Source: Apostichopus japonicus
Lineage: Eukaryota > Echinodermata > Holothuroidea > Aspidochirotida > Stichopodidae
Direction: 5' to 3'
Assembly: GCF_037975245.1 (NCBI RefSeq)
Contig: NC_092580.1
Span: forward strand, 31,950,001 to 32,014,000
Length of the DNA: 64,000 nt
The notes below the pieces were generated by a model, which worked only from the letters and a program-made list of their open reading frames with translations, had not been told where the DNA came from and ran no database searches. This document shows, in pieces, positions 12,413 to 26,300 of the stretch (positions are counted from its first letter, which is position 1; the number at the start of each line of letters is the position of its first letter). A program made the translations under genes and the position numbers.

Positions 12413-15400
12413 TCAACCCCAAAGGTGTTTCAAGTGTAGTGATGTGCAATACACTGGGACCCAGGAGTGTGCCAGAGGGTATTGATAGAATAAACGGAGG
12501 TAACTTCCGGAGGGGTATTATATAAATAAATGAAATGTCGGAGGGGAAGGCCATTTACCGTCAAGATGTGACCTGTTTTGATCGACCTTCTTCTATTCGG
12601 CTTATATTTCATAAACACTAAGACATGATGATCGAGTCACGGGGAAAAGAATTGGAATATAATCTAAGACTAACCGTGGGAACGAATGATGATGACTCAT
12701 GAAAGAATTTAGGTTACTACGTCATACTCAACTTAAAATATATTATGTAAGCGAAAGACGTAATGTCACTCAAAGCGAGCGATAGAACCACGCAGTTATC
12801 AGTCCAGGACATACGTTACGTGTAACAAGTTCCTTATAACATGCTGCGCAAGACAGCATGTGTATAAGAACTACTTTTGATGCGGAAATGCCATATAGCC
12901 ATTCCACGCGCATGCGTCTTTACGTCACACTTGATCGTGGAATCTTGTTTACATCCTATAGTTTCAACTAACAATCATAACTTTGGATGATTTCACGTAC
13001 ATTATGAATAAGGCGACTATTTTTAGTTTGGGTTGTTTTGTAAGATATCTTTCTTATTTGTGTTTCTGCAGGCATTAAAAAAAAAAAACTATATGATGTA
13101 AGAAATCGTTTATGTAGGCCTATATTAGGGAAATACGTATCACAAATGAAAAGTATTATTCTCGTAAAGAAAAAGAAAAATTATATAGCTATTGTTCAGG
13201 AACTGAAATTGATTTTTGTGTGTGTACGATATCACAATTATTACAAGCTCTAAAGATGCAGACCATTTACTAAAATCGATTGAAGCTTTCGAAACGAAAC
13301 CTATATCTTATATTCCAGTTCAGTTCTTAACATTATTTCTTTTTATATTATGTATTTATATATTTATATGCGCATCGCTGCATGGTTAAGTGCAGAACTA
13401 AATAACATATAAGAAAACAAAGATTCTATAAAAATCACTGACAATACTGATGACATTAATTGTCAAATTCCTACTTTCACAAGTCCCCCCACCCCCTCCC
13501 CCTCCCCCTCCCTCGTCCTGCGGCATCTTCCCAAATCAATGAGAAGTAACCGGAACTTCTTTAAACTTTGTTTATATTCGCCTAGTTACGTGTTTAGACA
13601 ATTTGAATTTTTGATCTCAAAGGACCAACTTACCTCCATGCTGACTAATAGTTATCTTATACGGTTAATAATAATCAAAATTATGGATGGCTTTTGTGGG
13701 GGTGGAGGAGGGGGGTGGTGGGAGTATGGGAGGGGTTTAGGTGTGGGTCTCCTGATGATTGTCGTCTGTCACTTTCACTGTTATGAGCGTGTGCTCCATT
13801 GTTTTTATCGTCTCGACATGAACTTGCCTAAGTCTTATCTTTCTGTCAAAATGTGTTTGCATTCTGTAGATTAACGCGCTTTTTAATGACGACCAGCGTT
13901 TGTCACGTAACTGCGCCATCTACCCTTCCCATGTTACTTTGACATTATATATTTTGAGTGCACATAATGAACAAGTTGCCATGACAACAGATCATTTCAT
14001 TTGCAGAAAAACCTTGATTTTTGTAGTCTTTCTTTTTTTACCTTTATGATTAACATTACTCAAAAATGAGACTTAGTAAGCTACTAAGCTATACATTGTG
14101 CGTCATCGGTTGCTAAGCGCGTAGAAAAGTAGGCCACTCTTTGCATGTTTTCCATTGTGACATATATACGCTCTTAGCGTTCGTGTTTTGCACGCGCAAA
14201 TATTTCATATATTCAATCAATGACTTTTAAACATGCAAACTCCTGCGTGACACAGAAAGTGCAGAATATAGTTAGCAAGAAACGTATATGTAAGCTGAAA
14301 TTGCATAAATTATACATCCATTTCTTACACAGTGTTACTAAATTGGGGCGAAAATCTTTTGATTCGTTTATAAAATAAAATGAGAGAATTATTATGCACT
14401 GCATGCATGAATTTGCAGAGTGACTAAAGAACAAGTTAACCCAACCGACACTTAATTTGTCAAATTGTAATCATGAAGAGGCAGTCACTCCCACTATACG
14501 CCACCCATACGCTCACCCCACCCGAAACAAGCCACTATACGGTACTGAAGGAGAAGAAAAAACCCTTATCATGGTCATTAAACCAGGGAAAAGATATTAT
14601 AAACAAATGAAGTCCTTTCGACTCTTTGTAGCGGTTTCGTAAGAATTATCAAAAATGCAATTCTTGTTTACTCAATAAAACGCCATTTCAGTTCAAGCAG
14701 CGTATAGTAGTAAACGTTGAAATTTATTCACCATCATCATAACCTGAAAATTCACTGCATCCAGGTGATAATAATAATAATAATGCTCACACGATGATAA
14801 ACATCTAATAGGCTGCATGCTTTCAATTCATTCGCATCTCAGCTCCAGATATGTTTGTAAATGTTGTCTTAATACTAAGGCTATAACAAATGGTCGCCGT
14901 CTGCTTTTCTTTTTTTTTCCTCTCATAATCATTCTTTATTTGTAAGCTTATTTACATGCTTGATTTTGATAACAAGTGTAAAGTAACAACAACATCGCGT
15001 GTGAACCGAACAAAAGGACTTGGATATGATTAAGGACGATGACGACGAAGTTCATTAAGCGATAGAGTAAAAGCAGTGACGACGCTGCACCTTGCACGGC
15101 TCGTAAGTTACCATGGTTACCGGAGACTCGGCGATTTTGTTTTGCTATCGATCTTAGAATATTTCATATCTACAATGTTCAATGATGACTATAACTGTTA
15201 CGCTTTCTATTAACAATGAAAAGACTTCCATCAAAGTATTGGACATTTTCGATGGTTGCCATGGATGTAGCATTTGTAGCCAGAGTTGGGGGCTTGATAT
15301 AGCATGAATAGCCTCGCATGATAAGATGTGCTATTGTGAAGCGGCCTACGTACCGGCGTAAAACAATGCTTGTTTACTACAAATATACTATGTATGGATC

Positions 15401-18400
15401 CAGGCGTTGCCAAGGTTACGCGCACAGCATCTCAAACCCGTTCTTCAAGTTCTTGCTGTGTATGAACATAACAATAGATAGCGTGCATGGATTCATGTCC
15501 TAGATAAATAAATAAATAAATAAATAACGAGAACAGGCTGTTGGAGTTATTGGGGTCGATTTAGACAAATGCTATTGACAAACAATGGGTACCGTTAAGG
15601 AGGACTATTGTAGCCTACTCACTCAGAGGTGAGTCACACCATTTCACAGAGGCCTAGGCTGTTCTGGTTCCCCAATTTCTTCCATTAGCAACGAACATGA
15701 TTGGTGTTGGGTACAATAGATCGTCAAGGAGCATAAAGGCTTAGTCAATAACCAATACCCATTCACTGATGCCTACACTACTTGAAAGTAGCGTTGGTTC
15801 TGATGTCGCTTCGTCCACACGAGTCCTCATTCCTGTCCCTTACACAGCCCGCCTTCATCAACAATAAAATGTTTTCATACGATTAGACTAAAAACTTACT
15901 GTGACCATGTAGGTTTTTGGAAAATGTCTTTATTTTTTACTATTGTTATATCTACGTTTTGGTAGTTCGGTTTGATCCTATACGGTAGGCCTACCTACAA
16001 GTTCACGAATGCACACCTTCCTGCTTCAAAACAATACAGTTTGCTGTCCTTAGAAAGTTTCACTTACTTGTAGGCTATATTATATCATTACCTTCAAAGA
16101 AAGGGAATTTTTTTTTCTTAAACTTCACCTATCCCAGATGGGGGTTCCACCGTTTATTGAGTACGTAGTATTTACTCAGTGAACGAGCCTACAATATACA
16201 GTAATAGAAATCTCTAACACAGCCACTCCCTCTCCGATTTCAAATACGCCCATGTTGGTTTGTATAATGGTTTCCAGGAAAACTTAAACTGTATCCGTTT
16301 GTTTTCTATAAATCAAGTTTTCACATGTAAGCCCGCCCGCCCCAACGACCGACCCCCCCCCCCCCCGCCGACCGACCCCATCCCATCTCCCAACCCGCTA
16401 TCACTACACGCTTTGCATAAGTCATGATTTATGTTTACATAAAAATAAGTATAGACATGTTGAAAGTTTAAGGTGAGATATTCGTTTTTTTCACAATGTT
16501 TTTGAAGGCAACTGTGATGGCGGTGTTGTACAATACAGAACCGCATAGTTAGAGTATGGTGAGCTTTTATGTAATAGTATGTACATTATGTTATGTTTGT
16601 ACGATGTTAGTGCATCTGTATAATGTAAGCATGATCCATATGTCTAAAATCGACCCTCAGTCGATCACATTCAGACCAAATACAATTTTAATCAATAGAT
16701 GAGATGGCGACAGGAACTAGGCGTGGATCTAGGAGGGGAGGGCAGGGTGTGGAGGTGGGTTTCAATCCCTTCCCCTCCCCCAAAACAAAAGTAGTTATTA
16801 GGGCAACCTTGCAGGTTAACAGAAGTATTGCCAAACTATGCTTCAGAATGCATCATTTCATGTCTAACATTTCAATTTTCTCTGGGGAAGGACCCCCTAG
16901 ACCCTCCTGCATGGGTGCTGGCGCCAACGACCCCCATAACCCCAGGGCGACACTTTGTTCTCTTTAAAATCCTGGACTTTCCCCTGGGAAAGGATGAAAG
17001 GAGGCGACATTTCCCAAACATTTTTCAGAGGAAAGGAGAAGGGAAGGAAGAGGGTAGGAGAAGGGTAAGAGGAGGGTAGGAGGTATACCCTGGGATTGTC
17101 TCCCATTAATCTTTCTTATGATGTAATTAAAGACGAAAAGACACAATAAGATATGCATTCATTAATTGTTAATGTAACACAGTCTTGTTGTCCCTTGTAT
17201 GATAATGATACAAAGTAAATAATCACTACAAGACAAAACTACAATGAACTTGCACATAATTACTTCTAATTGTCCTCAATAAATGGTCCTAATACATTCT
17301 GGACCGATTTACAAGACTTGGAAGGGTATTTTAGCTTGAAGAATGTACACTAAAAGGACTGAGAAAACCCCCAAAATAAAAAAAAGAACATAAAGTCTGA
17401 ATGTTACCTCCAAGAAAAGGTATGAGGCAATGGATATAACAGACCTTGACTAGTGCAATGCCGCAGTGGATGGAACGAAAGAAGCATATAAAGTCATTCA
17501 TTATTGCATGAACAGGCATTGTGTCTAGAAACACAATAACCCACCCACCCCCCACCCTCCCCTAGTCCCCAATTGTAAAAGAAAAGTAAAGAACATAAAA
17601 TCATAATCTGTTAGTTTAGTCCATTAAAGTTGGAACGATGTAATTTAGACGTTAGGATCTTTGATACTATTAATTTCTTTGGGAATCTGTACTACTACTT
17701 TTCGAATCAAAGTCAGAGGAATGGACACAACAAATCTTCTAAAAGATCAGGGTCGATCGTCTGATGAATGAATCTGTATCCACCGTTCTACTTCCTTTAT
17801 ACTCTTCTCTATTAAATTGTGAAAATACTTTTAGCAGCACGTCTTCTACTCTCAACCATGCAGAGAATTCTACTCCTACTGACTAACGGCTTTATTTCTG
17901 CTGTGTAAATTGTGTGTATATCAAGATGTGTGAAGGTTATAGCTTGCTAGTGAAAATAAATAGAAGATATATAGGTGTTAAAGTAACTGGAGTAAGACCA
18001 CGTTTTGGGTCAAGAAATACATAAAAATTCTGCTCTAAAAATCTTGATTACTTCAGAAAGCATCACGTTTGGTTTAGATGAACTTTACAAAACCTTTCGC
18101 CATGCTGCCCCTCCCCCCCATGAGAACTAGTCTAAAGTAGTTCAATAATTCTGGCAAAGATGGCAGTATTGGTAACTTGACCCAAATGCAATATTTCATA
18201 TTTAAAATTGTACAGAAAACATCTGACATTTGTTGTTGTTGTAATTATCTGTTACCAAATTGTGTTTCACAAATACTGGCTACCTTACCTTTACATTAAC
18301 CTTAATTCTCTCTGCCCCAGAAGCCGCATAAGGCCATACTGGCAAAATAGTCAAAATCTCAATTTGGATGATTGACTGACAATTTCTGCTAAAGGTTATA

Positions 18401-19250
18401 TTCAAATTCACTCATTCACTCACAGAGGATGTAGTTACAAGGTTTTTGCAATGGCTATATAGTAGCAAACCTTACTGACAAATTAGAGAACTGCTTGCAA
18501 CCTTACAACTTGCATATGAATTTTTTTTGACTCCTTCTCCATCTAGTCCCATCCAAATCCACCCGAACTGTTTCTCATTGACATATATTTCAATGCTCGA
18601 ATGAGACATTTTTGGGTGAAGCTAATACTTTCCCCTTCCACAATCTGTTTTCAATCATTTAAATTCTTTTCTGAGAGGCATTCTTTGTTTCAATCTTTTT
18701 CTCTTTTGTAACACCAAATGTCGAGGCTTGTCTCGGCCATCTATTCCTCGACCGAACTTGGTTAAAATGAGTGACGACTTCTTTATCAAACTTTTCTGCC
18801 TTTTCAAGACTCATGATTTTCATAAAAATGTTTGGGCTTTCTTAAAGCATCAATAAAACAAGTTACACTTTTGAATAGAGACTGGCATGCTATCATATTT
18901 TAAAAACTGTCACATGAACAACGACAAGGTTTTTTCAGTAAAGTCTCCGATGGTATGATGGTGACATCATAAAGCAATCTTAATAATAGTAACAAAAACT
19001 GATACACAGATACACATACTGACAATCAGATGTACAAGTTTAAGTCTTCCAAACCCTTGCCACTCTAAAAGTAAATGACACTTATCATGACCAAAAGGTG
19101 TTCGTAGTAACCCGGACATTTCACAACGACCACACGGCTACGGCAAATAATATGGGAAAACCGAACGACTGTTCTCAACGGAAAAGACAAGCTGACCGAT
19201 ACGATGTTTGTTTTGTTTGAGTGGTTGAGAGGTGTTTGAGAGGTCAAAGG
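12413..19250. other. Intergenic plus probable OTUD5 3' UTR/flank
   Basis: No supported gene. I noted homopolymer-rich spots (13485-13512 C-rich, 13696-13735 G-rich, 16345-16376 C-rich), an (AAAT)n run at 15505-15528 and a duplicated poly(A)-like stretch at 13076-13089. The part next to 19,250 must hold the 3' UTR of OTUD5. On the minus strand, one AATAAA hexamer is seen at about 17891-17896, but I cannot say which signal is used. Confidence 0.5.
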
Positions 19251-19381
19251 TCATGACGAGTCCTCATCCTCTTCCTCCTCTCTGTGGAAGGAGGGTTGTC
19301 TTAAGACATCCAAGTACTCCTGCTGTGATTGGGCAAGCACGGTGGCTAGGATAGCTTCCTCTGTGTCCCATGCAGACAGAC
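19251..19381 (-). CDS. OTUD5: OTUD5 exon 9 (C-terminal ubiquitin-interacting motif, stop)
   Basis: It encodes [25 protein letters not shown].. and ends in a Glu/Asp-rich tail before TGA at 19253-19251. The acceptor is GTTTTCAG|GTC. The pattern [18 protein letters not shown] matches the family's C-terminal UIM. Confidence 0.95.
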
Positions 19382-20140
19382 CTGAAAACAACAGATACAT
19401 ATAATAGTCATTAAAATAAAATAATAATTAATGAAAAATAAACAATTAGCATGTGAAAAGTAACAAGTCAGAGAGCACTTTAAATGATGACCTAAAGGCA
19501 CAAATTTAAACTTGATATAATGTAGACCATGAAAACCACGGTTATCAGTCCAGCTTGCATTTTCGTCTCACTTTTTCAGTTTTTTGAGAAACGACTCTCC
19601 TTAACATACAAGGCACGTCAATGAAAGTGGCTGGACTATCGAGTCAAACACCGAGTAAGACCATTTATAGGTCAGTTCCACTGATGCAACACAAAAATTC
19701 AATAGGAAAACAAATTTAACCAACATTTGATGGCCTCAGATTATATGTTCACAATGCAAGGAGGTTACAGGGGGGGGGTGGCTGTTTATTTGTTTGGCAT
19801 ATACCAGATAGAAAGTGCATTTCCATGAACAAAAAAAGAAAAAAACACTTCCAGCGCAAAGAAGAACATTTCCCATGGATATCACCTAGTGAGGGTTGTG
19901 GATAATTGTGCGAATATTACAGGGAAAAAAATCCCTGTTTTAAGTCTGTAGGTGAATGTATAATTTTAAATGGTTGCTTGTTATGCTTTCTACAGCTGGT
20001 TCCAAGTTTACCCTACCTCAACAATCATATTTATGTATATAGCTATATATATATAGCTATATATATATATATATAGCTATATATATATATATAGCTATAT
20101 ATATATATATAGCTATATATATATATATATATATATATAG

Positions 20141-20176
<36 letters not shown>

Positions 20177-20279
20177 GAAAATCGTAATGAGTTGGAAAAT
20201 CAAGAACAGTGAAAAAACTTTCAGCCTCCACCAGGATTCGAACCACGGGCCTCCCGCTGTATACCATATCTTTATTATT

Positions 20280-20325
<46 letters not shown>

Positions 20326-23300
20326 TAATCATAAATAATAAAGATATGGTATACAATGCTTAATTTGATTACCTCTTCAAGCAGAGAATACAGACTCTCT
20401 TAGTTAAATGTTGGAGAGAGAAACCTTGCAAGAAATTCGAAAGCCGCTGTCTGTCTTACTACTGACCTATTTTTTTTGAAAAGCAAACTACACTTTACAT
20501 TAAAATTAGGGAGTGCGGTATCTTAAAACAAATTATCCTTAAGTAATGAAATGGAAAGTTCATCCATAGTTTAATTGTTATATATATGTTTATGATAAGT
20601 GCAGGTCAGTAATTTTAAACAGTAGCAGTACCTGCAGTAGATTTAACTTGAGAAAACACTTCGTTTTGAGTTCAAATGTTTCAGTTGAGAAGTTTTAATA
20701 GTGCCGTTGCGTGACAAGATTCCTAGTTGAGTATGTATTAAATTTTATGGATCAATCATATGGTATTTAGTGTGCAGAGAATCATTGATTATGTTAGAGA
20801 AGACACTCCCTGTACATACATGATACTACACAGTGTAAATTTCTGAGTCAAGAGTAAAAACACATTGTTGATTCTACTTTAATTTCTCGGAGAGATACAT
20901 TTGACTGGTTTGGTTTCCATGGTTATATTCTAGATCTACTCTGAGAGATACATTTGACTGGTTTGGTATCCATGGTAATATTCTATATCTACTGGGAGAG
21001 ATACATTTGACTGGTTTGGTATCCATGGTTACATTCTATATCTACTCTGAGAGATACATTTGACTGGTTTGGTATCCATGGTAATATTCTATATCTACTG
21101 GGAGAGATACATTTGACTGGTTTGGTATCCATGGTTACATTCTATATCTACTCTGAGAGATACATTTGACTGGTTTGGTTTCCATGGTTATATTCTAGAT
21201 CTACTCTGAGAGATACATTTGACTGGTTTGGTATCCATGGTAATATTCTATATCTACTGGGAGAGATACATTTGACTGGTTTGGTATCCATGGTTACATT
21301 CTATATCTACTCTGAGAGATACATTTGACTGGTTTGGTATCCATGGTTATATTCTATATCTACTCGGAGAGATACATTTGACTGGTTTGGTATCCATGGT
21401 AATATTCTATATCTACTGGGAGAGATACATTTGACTGGTTTGGTATCCATGGTTATATTCTATATCTACTCTGAGAGATACATTTGACTGGTTGGTATCC
21501 ATGGTGATATTCAATATCTACTTGGAGAGATACATTTGACTGGTTTGGTATCCATGGTTATATTCTATATCTACTCTGAGAGATACATTTGACTGGTTTG
21601 GTATCCATGGTAATATTCTATATCTACTGGGAGAGATACATTTGACTGGTTTGGTATCCATGGTTATATTCAATATCTACTCGGAGAGATACATTTGACT
21701 GGTTTGGTATCCATGGTGATATTCAATATCCACTTGGAGACATACATTTGACTGGTTTGGTATCCATGGTGATATTCAATATCTACTCGGAGAGATACAT
21801 TTGACTGGTTTGGTATCCATGGTTATTTGCATTTAAAATGGCTGAATGAAGTACATTGCTTAATAAAAACACTGCAAATTTTCTTCAGTTCTAATAGTTG
21901 AATAACACACCCTTCATAGCATTTTGTGCAGTGATTATATATAAATTTTAAAGCATTTGGAGGTTATTTTGTGAATGCATCTTTCAACTGTAGAATAAAA
22001 TGATGTCATCCTGGCAACTTAGCTGAAAAATAATTTTGTTTCGCTTTCAAATATTTCAGTTAACTTATTTTCACAGAGGAAAATAACAGTCTAACAAAAT
22101 AGTTGCAATTTGATGAAATTCTATAAAACAGAGAGAACATTCACAGTTAAATTGATTATTTTAAGGATAAATCTGCAAGAAAAATAATGAAATAATTAAA
22201 CTGACTGTGTGGAATATTATTCTATACCAGGTAAATGTCACATCGTCTACCAGTAGAATATCTCTTTACCAATGGAAAGCATATTCCGACTTTTACATAA
22301 AGTGTAAAAACCAAGCCAAAGCTAACTCACCAAATTCTGCTGGTGGAAAATTTTGCATGAAAGAAGCTGATGGGTTAATCATGAATGGATTTGAGAGGCC
22401 CGATGGTCCGGCAGGTGGGCTGGGGGTCTTACGGTCTTGTTCAGCCTCCTTAGACACACTTTCCTGTGCCCTTGGAGATACGTGGTTTTTCTGAAGTACA
22501 GGTTCTGAAAAATGATGAACAGGTGTTAAAGGAATTGTCTGGTGGAAGATTTTGATACATTGTCCTTGTAGTTATTGTTTTTCTCTTTCTAACCATGTAA
22601 AAATTGTCCCCATTCGATGTTTTCTTCTTGTAGAAATCTGGTTTTCAAATTCACCAGTTTCTCACCAAAAGTACCGTTTGTTCGAACGCTTCAATATGGT
22701 GATTGACGTAGTGCTTGCAGATAGGCAAAACAGGCGACTTGAAGATAGCACTCCCATTTCCGCAACAAATACACTCTCACGTGTAAGCACATTGGATTGC
22801 CTAATATAATGTACATACTCGCGAACGTATATCCTACGATGCCCAGATGGTGTACTTGTAAAGCGTTGCACATAATACACTCACACTCAAACCACAGTTC
22901 ATAAACTGTTCTTCGAAATCACTGAAATAATATTCACGGATCAAATTAACGGTAAAAGGAAACTTGAAAAGTATTTGTTACACCGGAAGATGAAACTTGG
23001 CGGAATCGTTTTCAGAGCAGAATGTAGCACCGAGAAGCTAAGGCTTCGCAGAACTGTCCGATTGTTGACGTTAGAGTAGCCTATACGCACTAACATTCTT
23101 CGCGCTGGAGCTGGATAGCGCGATGTATAAACAACGAAGAGTCTGTTGTTAAAACTTATCTTGTGTTACAGAAAAAACACGAAACCACTGATCTACTACA
23201 TATATGGCGGCTTAAGGAGTTGTTTAAATCATATCTAATTTATAGGAAATTTCACCGGAAAATATGGAAGAAATTTATCGGAATCGTTGTCAGAGCAGAA

Positions 23301-26300
23301 TGTAGCACTAAGAAGCTTAGGCTTCGCAGAACTGTCCGATTGTCAATGTTAGAGTATAGCCTGTATGCGAACATTCTTCTCGTTGGAGCTGGATAGCGCA
23401 ATGTATAGCCTAACCAACGAAGAGTTCGCTGTTAAAATTTACCTTGTGTTACACAAAGACCACGGAACCACCGATCTAGTACATGGCGGCTTAAGGAGTT
23501 TTTGAAAAAATATCTAATTTCTAAGAAATTTCACCGGAAATTAAGGAAGAAATTTATCTGTGTACAAACGCGGTTTTTGTTTTGATTACCGTATAGGTAC
23601 TGTGCGGAGGGTGGGTTATGTCGCAATCTGCAATAGCATAGCTGACGTCACGTTTTGTACTGTTCAAATCATATTTGAAATGTCTATCCTTAACGATTAA
23701 AAAATCGTTTCTCTGTCAAACGCAATATTAACGTTCTCATACTTTGACAACATGTTTGGAAAATTATTTACTATTTTTTAAGGTAACTTCTTTGGGTCAC
23801 CAGACAATCCTTTAAAAAAAAAGGATATCATATAACATGTTTTGGCAAGATTTCCTTAAAATTCAAAATTTAGCATGAAAAAAAAGGACATCATTCCGAT
23901 AAGAAGTGTTGGTTCCATTAGCCTGATATGGAAAAAATCAAGTTGCTAAGCTGCCCCCCCCCCCACCCACCGATCATCTCCCCAAAAGCTCTGTAAAGGA
24001 TACATAATTAATAATATTATTGAGGCTTGTCAATAAACAGTATCTGCAACCAACAATTTCTACTACAATCACTCTTTTGTTATCCTCCTTATGTCCCTTC
24101 TAGTATGTACCAGTAATTGCCTGAAAATTATTAAACTATTAAAATATTAAATGAGCAAGCAAGTGACTTTAAACTAACCCTGGTATCGTAATGTTGAAGG
24201 GCTATTCCTATAAATCGGACATTCTTGCTATCATGTCAGACTTAGGTCCTACAACATGTATGTTTTGTTTACCTAAAACTACTAGCCATTTCATTAGGGT
24301 GTATTCATTGAAGAGTATTAAATAACAGATGGCATAATTTTCTATGGACAGTCCAGACAATCATGTTGCTTTTAAGAAGAGTAAAGTTGTTTTAATTTTC
24401 TCACTTAGTCATAAAACAGAAACCGACCACTTCATTGATTGAAAAATTTCACCCGGACCATTTTTTATTATGAAAACTATCATAAACTTTGTATAGCGAA
24501 GCACTTCAAAATATTTTTGGTCAAACTTCACACAGCTTGACTGGACAGCCAGAGGAATTTTGATTATGAAACCCATGTGGATACTTTAGGCAGAAATCAA
24601 GCTTAGATCCATCTTCATAATGAGTGAAGTATTAACCAAGAACCATACTTCCGAACTCCAATGACAATAATTTTGTGAAATAATTTGAAATTTAAGTGTC
24701 GTGGCTTCGAAAATCTGTTTTCATTTTGTCAGAAGCTGGACCTAACCCCTTCATTAATAAGGTGTATTGATTTGGATTAACAACATAGGGCATTGTTTCT
24801 TATTAATAGGCCAGAGAATTGTGGATCATGCCCAACGAATTTAGTATTTACCACAACTTACTTCTGTACTCCCCAATGACAAAAAGTTTTGTGAAATAAT
24901 TTGAAAATTAAATAATGCTACTGAACTGTTTGATTGGGTGGTCATTTTGCAGAGCCAAAAAGATATTTTATGTTCTTCTGCTTGTCACCTGACATTGTCT
25001 CTGGCATAAAATAAGAGACACCACAAACATTAGTTACATCACAACTCACGTACAGCAGTAGTAACACTTCCATTTCATTGGAAACTTGGAAATGAGACCC
25101 TAAAAGTAACTCTTTTACATTTAAAACAGATATCTCACATTCATAACGTGGCATGCTCAAATGTTCTAATGGAACGTACCATGTCGGCTACTGGAACTGG
25201 CTGCCTCGGCCGCTCTGGGGCTGTGGTGTGTGACCTCTGATGACCTGGGACTCAGGTACCCCTTTCGTATAGTGTCTGGTCTGTCCGGACTGCTCTGAGC
25301 AGACTTGCTGGTGCTTGATCTTTGGCGAGGAGAATGTTGACCCCGGAGTGACCCAGACAAGGGGGCGCTGCTGGCTCCCTCTCTATCTCCCCTTCCCGGA
25401 GAATTTTCCGAGAGCGTTGAACTACTGGCGGCAATGGCTGGACGCTGCAGAGAAGACAAACAAAGAAAGTAAAAATCGATAATCTGGTCTTGTTAGCTTT
25501 GTTTCTTTGAGCTGAATTTTGAAGGTCATTTAAATAGTTCTCAGCAGCAGCAAGTATTTAATCTAGATCATCTGGCCCTTCATCTGGTCAAACCAGATCC
25601 AATACCTAGCTACCTTTTGTAATACAAATCTGGACATGTGGTGTCAGTGTTAAAAGTCTAGTTAAGTAGGTTTTGATTTATAGCAGCATTCAGCTAACAG
25701 CTACAGCAGTCCAAGCACACAGAATAGAAATGCTAAAACACTTTACAACTATCACATTATAGGAAACACACTGCAATAAGAGAGCATTGTGGACAAGTGG
25801 TCAAGGCAGTGGACTGGCAGGTTCGAGTCCTGGCCAGATCGTTACGTTGTGTCCTTAGAGAAGGCGCTTTATCTCCATTGCCTCTCTTCACCCAGGTGTA
25901 TAAGGTGGGGACCTGTGAGATAAATTGTCGGTTGGGCGCTGTTTAGCTGCTACCATAAGGACGGATTGCCTCTATGTTTGACAGGTTATCATTGATCAGG
26001 ATAAGTCTGAGTTTAATCAATCTAAATATTATTATTATTTTTATAATTTCCTGTATATTAATTGTTTCAATTCCTGTAAAGTGCTTTGAGCAGAGTTGCT
26101 GATGAACGCGCTATATAAGTACTATTTTATTATTACTATAATTAATATTATTATTATTATTATTTACAGCTCATTATGATTGCAACTTATTGTTCACTGA
26201 ATCTGTGTGGTCTCACCTCACTCATTCACCAATAACACCAATTACTAAAAAGATGTCTGAACCATTATCAACCCTGTCAATCGAAAACACCTAAAAGAAT

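Noticed and set aside
20885-21830. Possible CRISPR array (regular 53-bp repeats)
   Set aside because: There are no unique spacers between repeats, the host is a eukaryote and the array lies in an intron.
22207-22494. Plus-strand 95-codon frame
   Set aside because: It is antisense to OTUD5 exon 8, which is supported by splice sites and family similarity.
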